A stretch of 64,000 bases of DNA, taken from FEN-1219 sp964503125 (GTDB lineage: Bacteria; Pseudomonadota; Gammaproteobacteria; Steroidobacterales; Rariloculaceae). Location: NCBI GenBank assembly GCA_964503125.1, contig CAZCZE010000024.1:53626-117625 (forward strand), given 5' to 3'. The notes under the pieces were generated by a model, which made no database searches, had not been told where the DNA came from, and saw only the letters and a program-made list of their open reading frames with translations. How positions within the stretch are numbered: position 1 is the first letter of the stretch; each line of letters begins with the position of its first letter. Below, piece after piece: positions 58,430 through 64,000 of the stretch. Made by a program: the position numbers and the translations under genes.

Positions 58430-58737
58430 CGTCGCCGCCCTACGGCGTCGTTGGCGAGCTGGATAACCCGCGTGGCGACGCCGGGCGGGCTAGGCTGTGG
58501 CAACTCTCGATCTTGCTTCTTAGTTCTTGCGTGATCACCCGGAAACACCTCGTCAGTCGTCGCCACGACGACGATGGCGAGGCCATCCGCCACCATCGCC
58601 CCGCTTCTCGACAAGGTCGGCCGGCTCCGACGAAACTTAAGATCGTTTGACATCACGACGTGGCGGAGGCGGCAGCCGCAGCGCGATCGAACCGCGCGGA
58701 GCGGCATGAGGACAAGGTGACATCGTACGATCGCGCC
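58430..58737. other. intergenic region, 308 bp, hairpin but no gene
   Basis: Contains a 7-bp inverted repeat GTCGTCG-CCA-CGACGAC (58556-58572) and a moderately AT-rich stretch (58610-58640, TTAAGATCGTTTGACATC) that could hold the promoter of the ABC operon: TTGACA (58638-58643) is a -35-like box, with no clear -10. Open frames are shadows of neighbouring sequence. I see nothing else. Confidence 0.4.
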
Positions 58738-59420
<683 letters not shown>

Positions 59421-59421
<1 letters not shown>

Positions 59422-61919
59422 TGTCGCTGCTGAACCGCGCATCGCTACGTTTCTATCTGCGCCACCCTTGGCAGCTCGGTCTCGCGATCGTGGGCGTGAG
59501 CCTCGGCGTCGCGGTCTACGTCGGCGTGAGTCTCGCCAACGACAGTGCCGGGCGAGCCTTCGATCTCGCGGCCGCGCGCGTTCGCGGCGAAGTGACCCAT
59601 CGACTGCTGCCCATCGACGGGACGTTCGACGAAACGCTATACCGCGATCTCGTGCTGCGCGACGGAATTGCGACTGCAACGCCGATCGTCGAAGGTGAGG
59701 TCCGTGTCGCGGCGCGGCCCGCACAACGCCTGCCGTTGCTCGGCATCGACTGGGTCCAGCAGGGCGCGCTGCGAGTGGTACGACCCGGCGCCGACGCGGG
59801 CACGGACTTCGCGAGGCTGCTCGCCGAGCCCGGCACGGTGCTCCTGCCCGCCGCGCTCGCAGCAGACCTCGGCATCGAGCGCGACGATCTATTGACGCTG
59901 CTCGTGGCCGAGCGCGAGGTCGAAGTCCGCGCGATCGGTTTCGTGCCGGACGGTGTCGCCACACTGGACAACGAGCCGCCGCTCGTGGCCGACATCGCGA
60001 CCGCGCAAGAGGTCCTCGGCACGACGGGGCGCTTGAGCCGCATCGATCTCGAGCTCACGGAGGCGCAAGCACGAGCGCTCGCCGCTGCGCGATTGCCGAA
60101 CGCTCTGTTGATTCCCACGGAAACGGAGCGCGATACGTTTCGGCAGCTCACGGCGGCGTTCCGCACCAACCTCATGGCGCTCGGACTGCTGGCGCTCGTC
60201 GTCGGCATGTTTCTGATCTACGGCACCATGGCGTTCGCCGTATTGCAGCGCACGCGCACGCTCGGGATCTTGCGCGCGCTGGGCGTCTCGCGCCGTGAAA
60301 TTCTCACGAACGTCGCGCTTGAGGCGCTCGTCATCGCCGCGATCGCGGCCGTAATCGGGCTCGGCCTCGGTCACGCGCTCGCAACCGGGCTCGTGGGTCT
60401 CGTGTTGCAGACGATCGGCGACTTGTCGTTCGGCGCTGCCGTCAGCGGCGTCGAGCCTTCGCCCTGGCTCTACGTGCAGGGCGCGGCGCTCGGGCTCGGC
60501 GCGACGCTCGTGGCCGCCGCCAAGCCGGCTCTCGATGCCACGCGCATCGAGCCGACGGCGGCACTGCGACGCGCCGTGCTGGAACGGCGCGCGTCGACGG
60601 CCGCGCGGCGCGCCGCGGGCATTGCCGTGCTGCTGCTCGCCGTCAGCGGCGGGCTCCTCGTGCTTGGCCCGAGCGAGCTCGGTTTCGCCTTCGGCGGCCT
60701 GTTCGCCGTGCTTGCTGCCGGCGCGCTGCTGACGCCGCTTGCCACGATCGTGCTCATGAGCGCGCTCGATCGCGCCATCGGCCGCAGGCTCGGCATCGCG
60801 GTCACGCTCGCGATCCGCGGCGTCGGGGCATCGTTGAGCCGCACGGGCGTCGCGACCGCGGCGCTCGCCGTCGCGGTCGCCACCGTCAACGGCGTGGGTC
60901 TCATGATCTTCAGCTTCCGCACGAGCCTCGACGCTTGGCTCGACACTACTTTGACCGCGGATCTGTACATCGGCGGCGATGGCGCCGATTTGGCCGAGCT
61001 CGCGGCCTCGGGATCGTTGACGGCGATCGTGGGCGTCGAAGGGTTGACCCTCACGCAGAACCGCGTCGTGCCGACGGCGCGCGGGGACGTGGCGATCCGC
61101 GCGGTGCAGCCGGGTCGGCGCGGCTTTGGGCTCGCGATCGTAGCAGGCGACGCCGACGAGGCACTCGCGCAGCTCGCCGACGGGCGCGCCTTGATCGCCT
61201 CGGAGCGGCTGCTCTTCGCCCGCGCGTTGCGCGTCGGCGACGAGCTCGAGCTCGCCGCACCGGCACGGTCACCACCGCTGCCGATCGCCGCCGCGTTCCG
61301 CGACTTCAATACGGGCACGCCTTCGGTCGTCATGTCTCTCGAGCGGTATCGACGCGACTGGAGCGACACGACGCTCGGCAACATCGGCATCGATCTTACG
61401 CCCGCGGCCGATGCAGCAGCGGTCGAAGCGGCCGTTCGTTCGCTATTGCAACCTGGCTTGCGCGTTCGCTCGAGCACCACGATCGAGCAGCTGTCGCTCG
61501 CGATCTTCGACCGCACCTTCAAGGTGACCGAAGTGCTGCGCAGCCTCGCGGGCATCGTGGCGTTTCTCGGCATCCTGAGCGCCCTGCTCGCGATCGAGCT
61601 CGAGCGAGCGCGCGAGCTCAGCGTGCTTCGCACGCTCGGCTTCACGCCGCAAGGGTTGAGCGCGACGTTGCTGACGCAGACCGGACTGCTCGGTCTCGCG
61701 GCGGGGCTCGCCGCGATCCCGATCGGCACCGCGCTCGCGGCGCTGCTGGTGCACGTGATCAATCGCCGCTCCTTCGGCTGGAGCATGGATCTCGTGATCA
61801 GCGCGGACGCCGTGATCGCGGGCCTGTCGTTGGCCGTCGGGGCGGCGTTGCTCGCGGGACTCTACCCGGCTTGGCGCGCCAGTCGCGTCGAGCTCGCGGT
61901 CGGCCTGCGCGAGGACTGA
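59421..61919 (+). CDS. large FtsX-like ABC permease with two FtsX domains
   Basis: Inner-membrane permease of 832 residues, about twice a LolC/MacB membrane half. One N-terminal helix is followed by a periplasmic region (about 45-240), a first FtsX helix block (about 250-350, MALGLLALVVGMFLIYGTMA), a middle pair of helices near 395-450, a second periplasmic part, and a C-terminal FtsX block (about 720-820, RELSVLRTLGFTPQGLSATL). Start ATG 59421, coupled to the ATPase. Lipoprotein AttH follows 5 bp downstream, so the three are one transcript. The mechanotransmission class exports or extracts lipid-linked cargo rather than importing. Confidence 0.9.
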
Positions 61920-61924
61920 CGCGC

Positions 61925-63052
61925 ATGCGGCGCCCATGGCTCGCACTGCTGGTCGCCCTCGCGGGCTGCACGGCGCAACAAGATGACGCGCCCGCGGTTG
62001 CCAACAGCGGTTTGCGTTACCTCGGCGGCGCGGCGGATTTAGGCTTCGCGCGCGCCACCGAACCCCGCGAGTTTGAGTTTCCCGCTGATCACGGCGGCCA
62101 TCCGGAGTTTCAGACGGAGTGGTGGTATCTGACCGGCAACCTCGCGGCCGCGGACGGGCGGCATTTCGGCTTCGAGCTCACATTCTTCCGCTACGCCGTG
62201 GCCCCGGCTGCGTCTACCGACGAGGCGGCGTCGGCATGGCGCGCCGAGCAAATCTGGATGGCGCACTTCGCGATCACGGACACCGAACGGCAACGATTTC
62301 ACACGGCCGAGCGGCTCGCGCGGCAGGCGTTGGGGCTCGCCGGGGTCGGCGCCGAGCCCCTGCGAGTCTGGGTGGAGGACTGGTCTCTCGAAGGCGACGA
62401 GGCTGCGGATCGGTTGGCATTGCGAGCCGCAGCGCACCACGAAGGCATCGATCTCGTACTGGAGCTCACGGCCACGCAGCCGCCCGTTGCGCACGGCACC
62501 ATGGGGCTGTCGCGTAAGGGCGCGGCCGTTGGCAACGCGTCGTACTACTACTCGGTTCCGCGGCTCGAAGCCCGCGGCTCGGTCGGCATCGAGGGAGCGA
62601 CGTTCACGGTGACGGGATCCGCCTGGCTCGATCGCGAGTGGAGCACGAGCTCCCTCGATCCCGGCGTCGTTGGGTGGGACTGGTTCGCGCTGCACGTTTC
62701 GGACGGCGCAAGCCTGATGTTCTATCGGCTGCGCACCGCGAGCGGCGAGTCGAGCCCTTACAGCGGCGGCAGCTACGTGAGCGCGGCCGGCGTCCGGACC
62801 GAGCTCTCGGCTACCGACGTTGCGCTGACGCCGCTCGATCACTGGACCAGCAGAGCGACCGGGACACGCTACCCCACGATTTGGCGCTTGGCGCTCGCGA
62901 GCCAAGGGCTCGACCTCGAGATCCGTCCGTACCTGCAAAACCAAGAAGTCGATCTATCGGTGCGCTACTGGGAGGGTGCCGTGCAGGCCGACGGACTCGG
63001 CCCGCAGGGCCGCGTGACGGCTCAAGGCTATCTCGAGCTCGCTGGATACTGA
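61925..63052 (+). CDS. AttH/CrtC-like lipocalin-domain lipoprotein
   Basis: Exported lipoprotein of 375 residues (signal LLVALAGC, lipobox Cys15). The AttH/hydroxyneurosporene-synthase-like domain is shown by FPADHGGHPEFQTEWWYLTG near residue 58, and the two-lobed beta domain continues with SAWLDREWS near 240. In this family such lipoproteins go with an ABC ATPase and FtsX-type permease (AttEFGH-like), and here they are adjacent. Cargo unknown, though carotenoid or lipid binding fits the fold. Start ATG 61925, 5 bp after the permease stop. Confidence 0.87.
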   Translation: MRRPWLALLVALAGCTAQQDDAPAVANSGLRYLGGAADLGFARATEPREFEFPADHGGHPEFQTEWWYLTGNLAAADGRHFGFELTFFRYAVAPAASTDEAASAWRAEQIWMAHFAITDTERQRFHTAERLARQALGLAGVGAEPLRVWVEDWSLEGDEAADRLALRAAAHHEGIDLVLELTATQPPVAHGTMGLSRKGAAVGNASYYYSVPRLEARGSVGIEGATFTVTGSAWLDREWSTSSLDPGVVGWDWFALHVSDGASLMFYRLRTASGESSPYSGGSYVSAAGVRTELSATDVALTPLDHWTSRATGTRYPTIWRLALASQGLDLEIRPYLQNQEVDLSVRYWEGAVQADGLGPQGRVTAQGYLELAGY

Positions 63053-63145
63053 CGGCTCGAGCGACGCGCATAACGCCCGTGACACGACGGTGGGCCGTTG
63101 CTAATCTGCCGGCGCTGCGTCACGCGCAGGCAGAACGGCCGCGCC

Positions 63146-63310
63146 GTGCTCGAATGGAAAGAGCAGTCGCGCCACGCGGAGCTGACGGACGACGACGACG
63201 ACGACGCCACCACGTGGGCCGACCTCGACGTCTCAGCGCTGTCTCTCGAAGACGAGCCGCACGGCCGCGGCGCGGCGGGATTCAATCCCTACGATCGCGG
63301 CGCCACGTGA
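63146..63310 (+). CDS. small acidic protein (uncertain)
   Basis: A 54-residue frame from GTG 63146 (VLEWKEQSRHAE). It has a six-Asp run, then WADLDVSALSLEDEP and ends GFNPYDRGAT. Frame composition and the FNPYD end resemble small conserved proteins, but no clear ribosome site is seen, and a TTG start at 63098 is an alternative. It ends just before the rRNA terminator. Function unknown. Confidence 0.35.
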   Translation: MLEWKEQSRHAELTDDDDDDATTWADLDVSALSLEDEPHGRGAAGFNPYDRGAT

Positions 63311-63317
63311 GAAAAGA

Positions 63318-63348
63318 AAAACCCCCGGCCTGTTCGACCGGGGGTTTT
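63318..63348 (-). terminator. rRNA operon terminator (bidirectional)
   Basis: AAAACCCCCGG (63318-63328) and CCGGGGGTTTT (63338-63348) form an 11-bp stem with a 9-nt loop. On the minus strand it is followed by TTTTTCTTTTC, a strong T-tract, so it ends the rRNA transcript 10 bp past the 5S. On the plus strand GGGGGTTTT also suits weak termination of the upstream AttH operon. Confidence 0.93.
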
Positions 63349-63357
63349 GCATTAAGA

Positions 63358-63475
63358 GCCTGGCGATGACCTACTCTCGCGTGGGATAGCCCCACACTAC
63401 CATCGGCGCTGGACGTTTTCACTTCCGAGTTCGGAATGGGATCGGGTGGTTCCCGTCCGCTATTGCCGCCAGGCA
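63358..63475 (-). rRNA. rrf: 5S ribosomal RNA
   Basis: About 118 nt on the minus strand. The two ends TGCCTGGCGGC and GTCATCGCCAGGC pair as helix I, and the internal CCCATTCCGAACTCGGAAGTG (63422-63442 on the plus strand, quoted in part) is the standard 5S loop C/helix III segment. It is the last gene of the rRNA operon before its terminator. Confidence 0.96.
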
Positions 63476-63560
63476 AACCGGTATGCGTCCTCACTGATTC
63501 GCTATCAGCGCCGAACGCGCAATTTGGGATGATCCGTCCCGTCGCACAAGTTGCATCGAT

Positions 63561-63579
63561 CACCCAAACCGTTTGGGTG
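63561..63579. other. 23S-5S spacer hairpin (processing stem)
   Basis: CACCCAAAC-C-GTTTGGGTG is a perfect 9-bp inverted repeat in the spacer between the 23S 3' end and the 5S. On the minus strand it sits directly after the 23S and could be part of rRNA processing. Confidence 0.45.
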
Positions 63580-63584
63580 TTATA

Positions 63585-64000
<416 letters not shown>

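Overview
The window comes from a GC-rich proteobacterial chromosome, most likely a gammaproteobacterium near the Xanthomonadales/Nevskiales/Steroidobacterales (inference). The gene set fits this (nhaB, creD, birA next to coaX and a SPOR gene, murI, secF, uppP, ygiQ), and so does the style of the 23S rRNA 3' end. No phage, insertion sequence or CRISPR array is visible. Genes are dense and overlap by 4 bp in several operons.

Layout. 0-8.4 kb: RND efflux operon with a divergent MarR regulator and palindromic operators, a TrkH potassium transporter, an aminotransferase bracketed by two arrays of a ~46-50 bp palindromic repeat in opposite orientation, leuA and an Lrp/AsnC regulator. 8.5-19.3 kb: secF and tatA (no secD), uppP-nhaB, a 22-codon ORF with a near-perfect Shine-Dalgarno sequence and its own terminator, several conserved unknowns, an XRE/membrane-protein pair and an amidase. 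19.5-24.5 kb: AbgT-type transporter, nucleotidyl cyclase-TPR protein, double OsmC protein. 24.6-30.3 kb: an envelope-stress cluster on the minus strand (BON lipoprotein, Ala-rich lipoprotein, cardiolipin synthase, a 25-residue membrane peptide, a small basic protein, a glycine-zipper protein, a GlsB-like protein) followed by a FAD oxidoreductase, with gene relics in between.

30.6-46.8 kb: ygiQ, a metallo-hydrolase, an orphan ParA, a VOC protein with a histone-like tail, nfeD-qmcA, a multicopper oxidase, a MetE-like protein, a short-chain dehydrogenase behind a long inverted repeat, a membrane XRE regulator coupled to an ankyrin protein, a tannase-family esterase, murI, a Rieske-like N-terminal fragment and tRNA-Thr(UGU). 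46.9-53.4 kb: creD and the minus-strand run M61 peptidase-plsY-birA-coaX-SPOR. 53.5-63.3 kb, plus strand: a cobalamin riboswitch with btuF-btuC-btuD-like genes, a CDP-alcohol phosphatidyltransferase/HAD phosphatase pair, and an ABC ATPase-permease-AttH lipoprotein operon. The right end is the 3' end of an rRNA operon on the minus strand (23S partial, 5S, terminator).

Most genes are ordinary housekeeping or envelope functions. The least explained items are the 22-codon ORF at 12.4 kb, the repeat arrays around the aminotransferase with the structured RNA-like region beside them, the Rieske-like fragment before murI, and the inverted repeat before the short-chain dehydrogenase. Starts were chosen from Shine-Dalgarno sites, overlaps and family lengths; all family names rest on reading motifs, not on a database search.
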